From positions 558,001 through 622,000 of the forward strand of contig NZ_FOUX01000005.1 in assembly GCF_900114995.1 (NCBI RefSeq): a stretch of DNA of 64,000 nt, read 5' to 3'. Below the pieces are notes generated by a model. That model was not told the DNA's origin, ran no database searches, and saw only the letters and a program-made list of their open reading frames with translations. Position 1 is the stretch's first letter. Every line of letters begins with the position of its first letter. A program made the position numbers and the translations under genes. This DNA comes from Chitinophaga sp. YR627 (GTDB lineage: Bacteria; Bacteroidota; Bacteroidia; Chitinophagales; Chitinophagaceae). Shown here in pieces: positions 1 to 9,111 of the stretch.

Positions 1-1
1 A

Positions 2-343
2 GGTCTGATGTTCCTCAATGCTGGCCTGGACAAGTTCTTCCACTATATGCCTGTCCCTAAGGACATGCCTGAGAAAATGGTAAAATCAGGTATGGCAATG
101 ATGGAAATCGGCTGGCTCATGCCACTGGTGGGTGCTGTAGAAGCCATCGGCGGATTACTGCTAATCTTCAAAAAGACCAGAGCACTTGGAGCCATCGTTA
201 TTCTTCCCGTACTGGTTGGTATTCTGTTGACCAATATCACCGTGGCCCCTTCTGGTTTACCGATCGTGCTGACGATAATCGCCATTATCACCTGGGTGAT
301 TATTGAAAACTGGCACAAATACCTGCCAATGGTCAGAGAATAA
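2..343 (+). CDS. DoxX-family membrane protein (5' end cut by window)
   Basis: The reading frame is open from the first bases of the window, so the N-terminus lies upstream; the methionine at 8 is internal (preceded in frame by Gly-Leu). The visible 112 residues contain the GLMFLNAGLDKFFH start of the DoxX fold and three further hydrophobic helices ending in a short basic tail. DoxX proteins are small four-helix membrane proteins, some tied to redox or quinone metabolism; the exact role here is unknown. The stop is 41 bp before an AHSA1-type gene on the same strand, so the two are probably co-transcribed. Confidence 0.8.
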   Translation, partial: GLMFLNAGLDKFFHYMPVPKDMPEKMVKSGMAMMEIGWLMPLVGAVEAIGGLLLIFKKTRALGAIVILPVLVGILLTNITVAPSGLPIVLTIIAIITWVIIENWHKYLPMVRE

Positions 344-384
344 CAAAAGACTGTCAATCGCCATCATCCATAAAAGAATCATAA

Positions 385-888
385 ATGAAACACAACTTGC
401 AATTCGATTTCATTGCAGACAAGCAGAAAAATACCCTGACAGTAAGACGCGAATTCCTGGCCGACAGGCAATTGGTGTGGGATTGTTATACCAAAAGCGA
501 ATTGCTTGATCAGTGGTTTGCCCCTGCACCGCTATCAACAAAAACCAAATCATTTGATTTTCGTGAAGGCGGTCACTGGCACTACGCCATGATAGACCCT
601 AATGGCACAGAATACTGGGGATATACTGACTACCTGAAGATCCACCCCATCGACTATTACACCTCTCTGGATGCATTCTGTAATGCAGATGGTGAAATCA
701 ATGAAGCACTGCCACGCGCTGAATGGGTAGTGACATTCACTGACAAAGGAGAAAATGCACTGGTAGAAACAGTCGTTACCTATAAATCGCTCTCAGACCT
801 GGAAACCGTTATACAGATGGGCATGGAACAGGGACTGGCAGCCACACTGGAAAAACTGGATGAACTCCTGTTACATCTGCGTAAATAA
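385..888 (+). CDS. SRPBCC / AHSA1-type ligand-binding domain protein
   Basis: 167 residues, soluble, no signal peptide. The pattern VRREFLADRQLVWDCYT near residues 20-36, followed by LLDQWFAP and FDFREGGHWHYAM, is typical of the START-like Aha1 C-terminal domain found in many small bacterial proteins. These helix-grip folds bind hydrophobic ligands; the ligand is not predictable from sequence. The gene follows a DoxX gene at short distance and ends just before a strong bidirectional terminator, so the pair forms a two-gene unit (more genes may lie upstream of the window). Confidence 0.8.
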   Translation: MKHNLQFDFIADKQKNTLTVRREFLADRQLVWDCYTKSELLDQWFAPAPLSTKTKSFDFREGGHWHYAMIDPNGTEYWGYTDYLKIHPIDYYTSLDAFCNADGEINEALPRAEWVVTFTDKGENALVETVVTYKSLSDLETVIQMGMEQGLAATLEKLDELLLHLRK

Positions 889-908
889 ACAGGTAACGCT
901 TTACCATT

Positions 909-971
909 AATATGCTTTAATAAAACGGGCTGCGTAATACTTTTACGCAGCCCGTTTTATTAAAGCATATT
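909..971. terminator. bidirectional Rho-independent terminator, perfect 29-bp arms
   Basis: Arms at 909-937 and 943-971 are perfect reverse complements around a 5-nt loop, with a GC core (cgggctgcg) flanked by A/T runs on both sides. It sits between two convergent genes (stops at 888 and 978) and can serve both strands. Confidence 0.92.
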
Positions 972-977
972 ACTACA

Positions 978-1862
978 TTACTTCCAGTCAATATGCATCA
1001 TACTCACATTCTCTTTCCTTGAAGAAGTAACCGCAATTCCCCTTCCTTTTCCAGCACCAGGTATAAAAGTAAATCCTTCCAGTTCATCCTCCCGACCGTC
1101 AATATCCACCACTTTTACTACTTTCTGTTTACCGGTCGCAATACTCTCCGCCAGATCAATGTAGGTAAACCGCCATTTTCGTCCTTCTACCTGATTCTGT
1201 ATCAATACCAGCCAGCCATACTCCGGCAGCCAGTGCAGGTTCTGCACCCACGCGCTACAGGTGAATTTCTTATACAATACACCCTTATCTGACGTCTTTT
1301 TTACGTTGCGCAATGTAACAGGATCATATAACCGTACCTCATTACCCTTATCACCATAGTCCGCTGTAGCAACATACCATTTCTTATTGTATTGCACATA
1401 CTCCGGCCTTGTACCCTGGATACAGGCGTCGTCTTCGATCGTATTAAGCAGATTACCATCCAGTGAACCTGTGCGCTGTAAACCCTTCCAGTCAACAGAA
1501 TAGATCACTGCACGCCAGCGGCTGCCTTCTTTATTAAGCCGGATACTGTTCCCGATAAAAAAAGGTAACCCTTCATGATAAGCAAACCCCGTAGGATGAT
1601 TAATGACATCCGTATCATGTAAGGTCAGTTTCATTTCTTTGTTGGCGTAAATAAGACTGTCTCCATGCAGCGTATATTCTCTGATCATACCAACCTCCCG
1701 GTCTCCATACAGAAAATATTTACCTTGCTGGTAAGACACCCCCTGACAAGCACCCAGTGAATCCACTGTATAGGCGTGTTCGATGCGCATATCCGGACCA
1801 TTCTTCGTAAAAGGCAATAAAGCGCATAGCAGTGCGCCAATGCCGGCAGTCATAAACTTCAT
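978..1862 (-). CDS. secreted protein, propeller-like, unknown function
   Basis: 294 residues beginning with a short hydrophobic leader (MKFMTAGIGALLCALLPF), so probably exported. The body is rich in short beta-strand segments with recurring aromatic/Gly/Asp turns (YFLYGDREVGMIREY, WYVATADYGDKGNEVRLYD, LEGFTFIPGAG), as in beta-propeller or esterase-like phytase folds, but no catalytic motif is obvious. It starts 72 bp after the molybdenum hydroxylase-like gene at 1935-4097 on the same strand and may be co-transcribed. I cannot assign a reaction. Confidence 0.6.
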   Translation of the reverse strand: MKFMTAGIGALLCALLPFTKNGPDMRIEHAYTVDSLGACQGVSYQQGKYFLYGDREVGMIREYTLHGDSLIYANKEMKLTLHDTDVINHPTGFAYHEGLPFFIGNSIRLNKEGSRWRAVIYSVDWKGLQRTGSLDGNLLNTIEDDACIQGTRPEYVQYNKKWYVATADYGDKGNEVRLYDPVTLRNVKKTSDKGVLYKKFTCSAWVQNLHWLPEYGWLVLIQNQVEGRKWRFTYIDLAESIATGKQKVVKVVDIDGREDELEGFTFIPGAGKGRGIAVTSSRKENVSMMHIDWK

Positions 1863-1934
1863 AGTTGATTTATTTGCATTGATTCTCGTCTGACAACAGG
1901 TTAACTAATTGCTATGGATGAAGAACATACACAT

Positions 1935-4097
1935 TTACACATCTTCCAGAGCAAAAGGCAACCTGCGTATCCGTTTGCCGGTAAGATCAAAGATGGCATT
2001 ACACAATGCAGGTGCAAAAGCAGGTAAGCCCGGTTCTCCCACACCACCCGGACTTTCATTATTCTCCATAATATGCACAGCTATTTCAGGGACCTCATGA
2101 ATGCGCGGCATGGGATAAGTATTGAAATTCTCTTCAACAGCTTTACCTTCCTTAAAATGAGTAGCATGATGCACGGCCGCCCCCAGGCCCATAATAATAC
2201 TTCCTTCTACCTGTGCGCGGATAATATCCGGATTGACATACCAGCCACAATCTATGACAGCAAAGACCTTATCGACCTTAACGCCTTTCTCTTTGCCCCG
2301 GGATACCTTTACAACCTGCCCTACCCGGCTGCCAAAACATTCAGTAATAGCTACACCCCAACCCGTATTCGGTTCCCGTGTATCCCAGTTGCTGAAAGCC
2401 GCCAGTTGACTGACCATCGCCTGATAACGTGCAGAACTTAGATGCCGTTTCCTGAATAATAAGGGATCTTCCTTGGCAAGATGCGCCAGCTCATCTATAA
2501 AACTCTCGCTGGCAAACAGATCTACATTGGCGCCTGGTGCACGCCACCACATGGTCGGTATCGGAGATCGGGTAGAAATACCGCCAAAACTATAATGTGG
2601 GATAGATGTATAATAATCTTCCGCCAGACCAGCAGAATTTCCACCATTAATGGGCAATGCCTGCGGTATCGAATCCTCCAGCTGGCCCACACTGATATAT
2701 TGGGAAGCAGAAACGATCTGTAATGCGCCGATCTTTTTCGCTGTCGTCACACCTCCCCTGCACCGGTACATCGCACCGGCACGAAAAGGTCCCATCGTCA
2801 TATCATCTTCCCGCGTACACAGCAACTGTACCGGCGCCTTTATCTCCTTTGAAATCAGCGCCGCTTCCAGTGGATAATCCGTAAACGCCTTACGCCCGAA
2901 GCCACCGCCTAAAAACGTCATATGCACATGAACATTTTCAATGGGAATACCCAACCGCTCACTCAGATTACCCTGTATCCAGTTTGCTTCCTGTATCGGT
3001 CCCCAGATCGTTATACTGTTGTCCTTTACATCTGCGGTACAATTCACAGGTTCCATACAACTATGCGATTGATACGGTGCTTCATAAATGGCTTCTATAC
3101 TGGCATCCGTGGCCTTTAATGCGGTATCAAAAGCAGCCGATGGCGGCAGCTTATACAGATCTTCCCGCATCCTTGTATACAGCTGCTCAGAATCAAGATG
3201 CTCAAACCCCTCATCATTCCACTCCACCTTCAACTTTTTCCTACCCTGCATAGCCGCCCAGGAAGAATTTGCCACAACTGCCACCCCTTCAAACAATAAC
3301 CCGAACACATCCCGCTGCACCTTAAATACATGCGTTACACCATGTACTGCCCTTACAGCTGTATCATCAAAACTTTTTACTTTTCCCCTGAAACGCGGAT
3401 TACGCTCTACCACCGCATACAGCATCCCCGGCAATTGCTTATCCATACCGAATACCGCGCTACCATTCGTTTTTAGTACAGCATCATTCCGGTGCAGAGG
3501 TTTGCCGATGACTTTATAATCCTTACGGGCTTTTAAGGTAACATCCGCCGGTGGTGTTAACTGCGATGCCGCCTTTACCAGCTTCCCATACGCCAATACC
3601 CTCCCCGTTCCGCGATGTATCACCTGTCCATTCTCCGCATAACACGTCTTTACATCCACCTGCCACTGTTGTGCAGCCGCCCGGATCAGCATTTCCCTGG
3701 CAGAAGCGCCAACGCGTAATAACTGCTGATACCAGCCACGAATGGAAAAACTACCCTCCTGTGGCTGCGGACCATATTTCTTTGGAGCAGCAGCCGCTGA
3801 CCGGATAGATATCTGATCCATACTGACTTCCAGTTCCTCCGCAATGATCTGGGGTATCGCCTGCCAGGTGCCCTGCCCCATCTCCGAACGGTGATTAAAG
3901 ATGGTGACCATTCCCGCACTATCAATAGATATCCAGGACATCAGCTCTGTCGCTGCATCGGTAACCTCATGGGCATGAATAATTTTACTGGCATTTCTTC
4001 CCAATACAGGCCAGCAAAGCCCGATTGTTAAAGCAACGCCGGACATGCCGGTATTGCGCAGGAATGTTCTCCGGGAAAGACGTCTATGCTCCGTCAT
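1935..4097 (-). CDS. molybdenum hydroxylase large subunit, isoquinoline 1-oxidoreductase beta type, Tat-exported
   Basis: 720 residues. A twin-arginine signal (SRRTFLRN, residues 8-15) begins the protein. Family marks of the xanthine dehydrogenase / IorB group follow: SEMGQGTWQAIPQIIAEEL near the start of the cofactor domain, GGGFGRKAFTDYPLEAA in the middle, and GGVGEPGLPAFAPALCNAI near the C-terminus, the last carrying the expected catalytic Glu. Such proteins bind molybdopterin cytosine dinucleotide and hydroxylate heterocycles or aldehydes. They normally pair with a small 2Fe-2S subunit (IorA) encoded next door; none is present on either side here. Divergent from an esterase gene at 4314. 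Confidence 0.85.
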   Translation of the reverse strand: MTEHRRLSRRTFLRNTGMSGVALTIGLCWPVLGRNASKIIHAHEVTDAATELMSWISIDSAGMVTIFNHRSEMGQGTWQAIPQIIAEELEVSMDQISIRSAAAAPKKYGPQPQEGSFSIRGWYQQLLRVGASAREMLIRAAAQQWQVDVKTCYAENGQVIHRGTGRVLAYGKLVKAASQLTPPADVTLKARKDYKVIGKPLHRNDAVLKTNGSAVFGMDKQLPGMLYAVVERNPRFRGKVKSFDDTAVRAVHGVTHVFKVQRDVFGLLFEGVAVVANSSWAAMQGRKKLKVEWNDEGFEHLDSEQLYTRMREDLYKLPPSAAFDTALKATDASIEAIYEAPYQSHSCMEPVNCTADVKDNSITIWGPIQEANWIQGNLSERLGIPIENVHVHMTFLGGGFGRKAFTDYPLEAALISKEIKAPVQLLCTREDDMTMGPFRAGAMYRCRGGVTTAKKIGALQIVSASQYISVGQLEDSIPQALPINGGNSAGLAEDYYTSIPHYSFGGISTRSPIPTMWWRAPGANVDLFASESFIDELAHLAKEDPLLFRKRHLSSARYQAMVSQLAAFSNWDTREPNTGWGVAITECFGSRVGQVVKVSRGKEKGVKVDKVFAVIDCGWYVNPDIIRAQVEGSIIMGLGAAVHHATHFKEGKAVEENFNTYPMPRIHEVPEIAVHIMENNESPGGVGEPGLPAFAPALCNAIFDLTGKRIRRLPFALEDV

Positions 4098-4313
4098 CAG
4101 AAATGTGATTTACAGACCTTAAAAAGCAGGACTTATCGCCCATCAAATTACTCATTCACATGCAACCAGACAACCCTGATTGACGAGCTGCCAACTATAC
4201 TATACCAACGGTCATTTTTAAACGGTCATCTTCTGTCCCATTTATCCGCACTTACATCACATATTCCCCCTGGAATCTGATAATCTGACGACATTGTCGC
4301 TTAAAAAAACGCC

Positions 4314-5528
4314 ATGAGAAAACTACTCCTGCTCATCCTCCTGCTGCCATTACTAACAATCGCCCAGACGCCTCAGCAACTGGTTTCTTTTGGGCAACCC
4401 GACAGTATTTACTCAGATATTCTCAAAGAAAAAAGACAGCTTTGGATCTACTGTCCTAATAACGACACCAATTACTTTGTAAAACCAGCTTACCCTGTAT
4501 TGTATGTATTGGATGGGGATTCACATTTCGGCTACCTTCAGACCATGATCCAGCAAATGAGTGTAAACGGAGTTACCGCCATGCCACAGATGATCATCGT
4601 CGGCATCGCCAGTACGAACGGCAATCGCATGCATGACCTGACACCTACTGTTGATGCGAATATACCTTGCTCCGGTGGCGGCGAGCAGTTTACCACCTTC
4701 ATCGAGAAAGAACTCTTTCCCTATATTGATAATAAGTACCCCACTGCTCCTTTTAGAGTCTACTCCGGTCACTCTCTGGGAGGCCTGATGGTCCTTAATA
4801 CTCTCCTGCACCACCCCAACATGTTTAACGCCTATATCGCCTCCGATCCAAGTATTTTCTGGAATAGCAGCCGTATGCTTCAGTCCCTCGACAGCTTACT
4901 GGAACACCAGGACTTTAAGAACAAACGCCTTTACCTCGCCATTGCCCATACAATGAACGCCAGCCTTGACACTATTCAGGTAAAAAAAGATAATTCAATG
5001 GGCTCCATACATACCAGTGCCATCCTCCAGCTGGCAGCGAAACTGAAGCAACATACGCACAATCATCTTAACTGGTCCTATAACTATTACCCCAACGATT
5101 ATCACAATTCTATTCCGTTAATTGCCCAGTATGATGGCCTCCGGACATTCTTCCGCTCTTACTGGTTTCCTACTTACCTCTATTCGGATAAGGCAGGTGA
5201 TACAGACTCTCTGCGCACACTGATCACAACACACTACAAAACACTCAGCAAGGAAATGGGATACCCCGTTCTTCCATACGAGTGGGAATTCAATCAGTTA
5301 GGTTATCACCATCTATCCATAAAGAATTACGCAAAATCACAAATGTTCTTTGAACTTAATATAGCCTACTTCCCAAAAAGTTTTAACACTTATGACAGCA
5401 TGGGCGATTATTATATGGAAAAAGGAGACTCAGCCAAAGCGGTCACTTACTGGAAGAAATCGCTGGCAGTAAAACAGGTGCAGCATGTGCAGGAGAAAGT
5501 AGATAAGCTTGCTTTATCCACAAGATAA
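4314..5528 (+). CDS. secreted alpha/beta esterase (IroE/esterase D type) with C-terminal TPR
   Basis: 404 residues. A clear signal peptide (MRKLLLLILLLPLLTIAQ) leads into an alpha/beta hydrolase of the Fes/IroE superfamily: PVLYVLDGDSHFGY near 61-74, the nucleophile elbow GHSLGG at 152-157 with Ser154, and DPSIFWN after it. A late NDYHNSIPL stretch could supply the catalytic His. Residues about 325-395 form one or two TPR-like helical repeats (NYAKSQMFFELN, SMGDYYMEKGDSAKAVTYWKK), an arrangement often seen in Bacteroidota homologues. Substrate is unknown; no siderophore genes are nearby. Confidence 0.85.
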   Translation: MRKLLLLILLLPLLTIAQTPQQLVSFGQPDSIYSDILKEKRQLWIYCPNNDTNYFVKPAYPVLYVLDGDSHFGYLQTMIQQMSVNGVTAMPQMIIVGIASTNGNRMHDLTPTVDANIPCSGGGEQFTTFIEKELFPYIDNKYPTAPFRVYSGHSLGGLMVLNTLLHHPNMFNAYIASDPSIFWNSSRMLQSLDSLLEHQDFKNKRLYLAIAHTMNASLDTIQVKKDNSMGSIHTSAILQLAAKLKQHTHNHLNWSYNYYPNDYHNSIPLIAQYDGLRTFFRSYWFPTYLYSDKAGDTDSLRTLITTHYKTLSKEMGYPVLPYEWEFNQLGYHHLSIKNYAKSQMFFELNIAYFPKSFNTYDSMGDYYMEKGDSAKAVTYWKKSLAVKQVQHVQEKVDKLALSTR

Positions 5529-5623
5529 CTTATAGCAACGCCACCAATACGATCATCCCGTATCGATAGTACCGGATGATCGCTTTCCGCATAAGATTCC
5601 CCAAAAAAACTTCGCGCATTAAC

Positions 5624-5631
5624 TATCTTTG
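5624..5631 (+). promoter_or_regulatory. Bacteroidota -7 promoter box TATCTTTG
   Basis: A perfect match to TAnnTTTG, 27 bp before the ATG at 5659. No clear TTG -33 partner is seen. It also argues for the ATG at 5659 over the TTG at 5629, which overlaps the box. Confidence 0.6.
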
Positions 5632-5658
5632 CGACTCCCTAAAACCTTTGAAATTATT

Positions 5659-6675
5659 ATGCGCCTTACCTATGCATGCCTCTTAGTTTTTTGCCTGCTT
5701 ATACCTGATATACTGTCTGCACAAACCCCGTCCACAAACGAAACAATCGTTGCGACTTTTGAGAAAATATTAAGAAAGAAGCGGGACGAATGGTCGAAAA
5801 GCAACTTCAACAGTATCATTTTTGTACCAGACGGTGGTCTTAAACAGGCAGTCGTATTCAGTCAGTTAAAAGTGACCAGTTTTGATAGTATAGCCCTGTT
5901 GCTGACTCCACAGGAGAAGTCCCGGAAGTTCCTTTATTTTTCTCCCGATCCCGTTGATACAATTACAAAGAATGGAGAAGTTCAGATAAAATTCCCTACT
6001 GGTGGTTTCTCGTATATAGAAGAAAAGGAACTGGCTAAAAACCTAACGTTTAAAGGTGATACCATCATCTATAAAACAGATAGTGCCAGGTCTGTCAGAT
6101 ATCCTGGTTCTTACGGCATCCGTATTATGGATGACAAAGAAGTCACCCGTAGTATCAATACCCGCTTATCTTATGCCTGGTACCTGCCCGAAGATTACGA
6201 ATACCTCTCTTATACCTGTAACAAAAAGGGTTACTGGCAACGGCAGGGCAGCCTGATTCATTTTGTAGGCGATTTTGATGAAAATAACTTCCTCTTCGAT
6301 ATCCGCTTCCGGAAAAAACACGCACAACCTGCAATACTCCAGGGCAGAAAAGTTGATTTTACAAAGACAATACAGGTAAATGGCGATCACGTCGACGTGT
6401 TTATAAATGACGCGCAGACAGAAGATGGCGACATTATCTCGCTGAACCTGAACGGTGAATGGATCGTGAAAGGCCTGGTAGTATCAAAAGCGGGTGCGAA
6501 GATCGTCGTTCCCCTGATACACAAAAAGAACTACCTCGTCATGCATGCGGAAAACCTGGGCACTATTCCACCCAACACCGCTTCCATGCAGATCAACGAC
6601 GGCGCCAAAGTACATCAGATCATCCTTAATTCTGATGCCGGAAAAAGTGAGGGTATTCTGTTCACAAGACCTTAA
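5659..6675 (+). CDS. secreted protein of unknown function
   Basis: 338 residues from the ATG at 5659, which gives a signal peptide (MRLTYACLLVFCLLIPDILSAQ); an in-frame TTG at 5629 is rejected because it lies in the promoter box. The mature part shows alternating beta strands and a hydrophilic N-terminal helix (EKILRKKRDEWSKSNF). No family was recognised. It stands alone between its own promoter and a strong hairpin terminator at 6696-6752, so it is probably monocistronic. Confidence 0.7.
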   Translation: MRLTYACLLVFCLLIPDILSAQTPSTNETIVATFEKILRKKRDEWSKSNFNSIIFVPDGGLKQAVVFSQLKVTSFDSIALLLTPQEKSRKFLYFSPDPVDTITKNGEVQIKFPTGGFSYIEEKELAKNLTFKGDTIIYKTDSARSVRYPGSYGIRIMDDKEVTRSINTRLSYAWYLPEDYEYLSYTCNKKGYWQRQGSLIHFVGDFDENNFLFDIRFRKKHAQPAILQGRKVDFTKTIQVNGDHVDVFINDAQTEDGDIISLNLNGEWIVKGLVVSKAGAKIVVPLIHKKNYLVMHAENLGTIPPNTASMQINDGAKVHQIILNSDAGKSEGILFTRP

Positions 6676-6695
6676 TGGTCAAACCATCATATGCA

Positions 6696-6752
6696 GATAT
6701 ACGGGGAAGGGGCCACTGGTACAAATGTATCAGTGGCCCCTTCCCGTATATC
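6696..6752. terminator. bidirectional hairpin terminator
   Basis: Arms 6696-6718 and 6731-6752 pair with one bulged base (gatatacggggaagg against ccttcccgtatatc). It lies between convergent genes with stops at 6675 and 6771. The T-tract is weak on both sides. Confidence 0.7.
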
Positions 6753-6770
6753 ACAGTATTATTTATTGCG

Positions 6771-7472
6771 TTATTTGCTGTAAGCTGCAAAAGCTTCCAG
6801 ATATTTGGTAATAAACTCTTCTTTACGCTTCTGCCTGTACTGCATAATAAACCGGGGATGTTCCAGCGGAACGATCGTTTTGAAAAACTGTTCCTTTGCA
6901 TTCAGCTGTTGCAGAAAGGCCGCATTCTTCCCTGTTCCAAAACAATAACACACATCAGTATCGATACCAAACTCCAGCTGCTGACGGATACTACTTACCA
7001 TAAAGTCGTACACCGCATTTGTCAGCGCCTTGCTGTCGTAATAGTTGTAATTGATTTCTGAACCGTCCGCTTTCACTGAAGTGAATCCAAGCGGAGAAAC
7101 AGAAGCAAAATAAAAATCCTTGTAAAAAGCAACCGGACCGCCATAAGCACTGATAACATCATACACAAACACAGATGACGGCTCATGTGTCTTTATGCCG
7201 TTAATGCCTATACCAAGTACTTCTGTCAACCGCTTGGTATCAGTAAAAGGAATACCGGTCGCACCAGATCCCAGTCTGCCGGGATTAATCCCCATAATCA
7301 TTCGCCGCCGATGATGATCACCATAATATTTACGGTAAAACTGCTGCATAATATCCATCACCTGCGGCTGTTCACGAAATGGATTCATGATCCGGATACC
7401 CGGCGGCAGCGTACCCGTATACTGCAGATGACTATTAAAGTCAATGACGTGTTCGGCAAATGTCTGCTTCAT
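6771..7472 (-). CDS. SMUG2-type uracil-DNA glycosylase family protein (DUF4918)
   Basis: 233 residues, cytoplasmic. The glycosylase signature GINPGRLGSG (61-70) followed by TGIPFTDTKRL, and the C-terminal EHPRFIMQY (His205), match the SMUG2 group of uracil-DNA glycosylases common in Bacteroidota. Known family role: excision of uracil or oxidised pyrimidines from DNA. It follows a SEC-C-motif gene by 17 bp on the same strand, forming a probable two-gene operon. Confidence 0.85.
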   Translation of the reverse strand: MKQTFAEHVIDFNSHLQYTGTLPPGIRIMNPFREQPQVMDIMQQFYRKYYGDHHRRRMIMGINPGRLGSGATGIPFTDTKRLTEVLGIGINGIKTHEPSSVFVYDVISAYGGPVAFYKDFYFASVSPLGFTSVKADGSEINYNYYDSKALTNAVYDFMVSSIRQQLEFGIDTDVCYCFGTGKNAAFLQQLNAKEQFFKTIVPLEHPRFIMQYRQKRKEEFITKYLEAFAAYSK

Positions 7473-7489
7473 GATTACAATTGATGTGA

Positions 7490-8137
7490 TCAGCTATTCA
7501 CTTTTGTAACATTCGTTCTGTCAATTTCCATGGCAGACAAAAGATTCTTACCATGACACTGACTATAAGGCTTGGAACTCTTACAATAACACGGTGTGCC
7601 AGACTTACCCCCCTCTCTCATATAAAGTTCGAGATTATCACACAAAGTATTATAATGGTTATACACATTACCCGTATAGGTATTGAAATGAATATTGTCA
7701 TCATCCACACGCGTAGAAAACTGCTTCAGAAAATCCTTCATCTCTGATAATAAGATGAAATGCCCGATCAGCGGATTATTACCTATACTTACTCTCACAT
7801 TACTGATATATTTTCCCTCATAGACATATCTGTCATCCGGAATAAACAACAGCTGCCCCGGCATTCCCGGATGCGGGGTAACATCTGTCAGATTCCCCTC
7901 TTCATCTTCCCACACCGCATAATGCTCTCCCTCACAGATAAAATCACCCAACCATACAGCCCAGCCATACACCAGGTTGCCTCCATCTTTTGCAACTTTA
8001 TGCTGCACATTAACATAACTATTCCCCGCTTTTGCAGCCGGATCTGGCTGCACAGAAATAATCTCATGAAGATATGCTGACCCGATACGATCTATCAGTT
8101 GCTGAACAGACGCGGTAATCTCAATTGGACTTATCAT
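7490..8137 (-). CDS. SEC-C zinc-motif protein, otherwise unknown
   Basis: 215 residues, soluble. The C-terminus holds a compact CxC-x8-CH zinc knuckle (C183, C185, C194, H195), the pattern of the SEC-C motif first seen at the end of SecA. The N-terminal 170 residues have a small alpha/beta appearance with a YAVWEDEEGNLTDVTPHPG stretch that I do not recognise beyond resemblance to SEC-C-bearing hypothetical proteins. It is the first gene of a pair with the SMUG2-type glycosylase 17 bp downstream; whether they work together is unknown. Confidence 0.75.
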   Translation of the reverse strand: MISPIEITASVQQLIDRIGSAYLHEIISVQPDPAAKAGNSYVNVQHKVAKDGGNLVYGWAVWLGDFICEGEHYAVWEDEEGNLTDVTPHPGMPGQLLFIPDDRYVYEGKYISNVRVSIGNNPLIGHFILLSEMKDFLKQFSTRVDDDNIHFNTYTGNVYNHYNTLCDNLELYMREGGKSGTPCYCKSSKPYSQCHGKNLLSAMEIDRTNVTKVNS

Positions 8138-8159
8138 ACTATTAAATAAACACTATAAT

Positions 8160-8345
8160 TATCAATAATCTCCTGCAGCCACCCTCAATCCCGCATCCCT
8201 CCTCAATCCTGCCCCCCCACTCTACTCATCCTCATTCCATTCCACCCCATTCTATCCTACTCCACGCTATCCCACTCCATCCAGCTCAAATCCACTCCCC
8301 ACTAAACACTCCATTACCTCAACCACCCCATTACTAACACTGAAC
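8160..8345. repeat. G-poor, pyrimidine-rich degenerate repeat tract
   Basis: The plus strand is almost free of G for about 180 bp and consists of degenerate copies of short units such as attccacccc, tatcctactcc and tatcccactcc. No credible ORF. It lies immediately before the structured repeat at 8359. A similar G-poor tract precedes the second structured-repeat copy near 19.1 kb. Confidence 0.6.
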
Positions 8346-8358
8346 GCTGGAATAAGCG

Positions 8359-8525
8359 AAGGCTTTCAGATGGCAAAACGGACCTTAGCCCGTCCCCTGC
8401 AAAAAGCTAAAGCCCAACCAACGCCCCGCCCCTCAGCCCTTTACCAACCGCTCCATCCACCCACTCAACCATCTCTCCACATGCATACAACCCCGTAAAA
8501 TTGGGCGCAAATATACACCCTTTAA
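8359..8525. repeat. dispersed structured element, copy 1 (degenerate arms)
   Basis: A 23-nt core at 8379-8401 is identical to 19221-19243, preceded by ctttcagat (as in copy 2, tttcagat) and followed about 100 nt later by taaaattgggcg, matching taaaaacgggcg of copy 2. In this copy the long outer palindrome is lost, leaving only a short inner gccc/gggc pairing. It may be a structured RNA or a decayed mobile palindrome. The rest of 8526-8830 shows no gene. Confidence 0.55.
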
Positions 8526-8830
8526 AGCGGCTTTCATCATCAATACACCTCACATACATGACACAGTCAACTTTACACCCCCAAACCACATAAAACCCAG
8601 CAAACCACTACAGACAAAAAAACATCACAAACAAGTTAATATTCAATCAAATAAATAAGCCAGTACGAAGAAAACAGCCCCTGCCCAACATTTATAATAA
8701 AGCTCCTCCTAACTATCCAAAACGGCCACAATAAACTAAAAACCATATAATTAAACATATCAATTACTCACTCAATCATCTCCCATTCGTACCATATTCT
8801 TGGAACAATACTGTAAGAGTTAGTATATTT

Positions 8831-9004
8831 ATGCCCATGAACTATACTATGAGTAATCTGGCTGCGATGACTGGGCTGTCCTCAACAGCTACAATTATCA
8901 AACACACATCACTCTTTAAAAATCGACCAACCGGTACCCGGGCAACTCACCCGGAATGCTTGCTATCTGCAACCGGCGCTCAACATTTTTCAGCAGAGGA
9001 ATAA
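8831..9004 (+). CDS. possible small HTH (MerR N-terminus-like) ORF
   Basis: 57 codons. The residues YTMSNLAAMTGLSS and SLFKNRPTGTR resemble the first helix-turn-helix and wing of MerR-type regulators (pattern: ySISelAk-tGlS ... gLlkP.r..g.R), after which the similarity ends at a stop. It could be a tiny regulator, a truncated remnant, or chance. A TATATTTA box lies just upstream at 8824-8831, so leader length would be near zero. Low confidence. Confidence 0.25.
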   Translation: MPMNYTMSNLAAMTGLSSTATIIKHTSLFKNRPTGTRATHPECLLSATGAQHFSAEE

Positions 9005-9111
9005 TAACCAGTATCCCTGGATAAGACAATGCATGCAGGAAAAACCATCTACAGGCAGCAGTTGTCAGGTGCAACAATCTAAAACAATCAATATCGTTAA
9101 TAAGGTTTAAT

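Noticed and set aside
8407..8589. 60-codon minus-strand ORF
   Set aside because: Falls within the structured repeat copy; its composition follows from the C-rich, G-poor plus strand.
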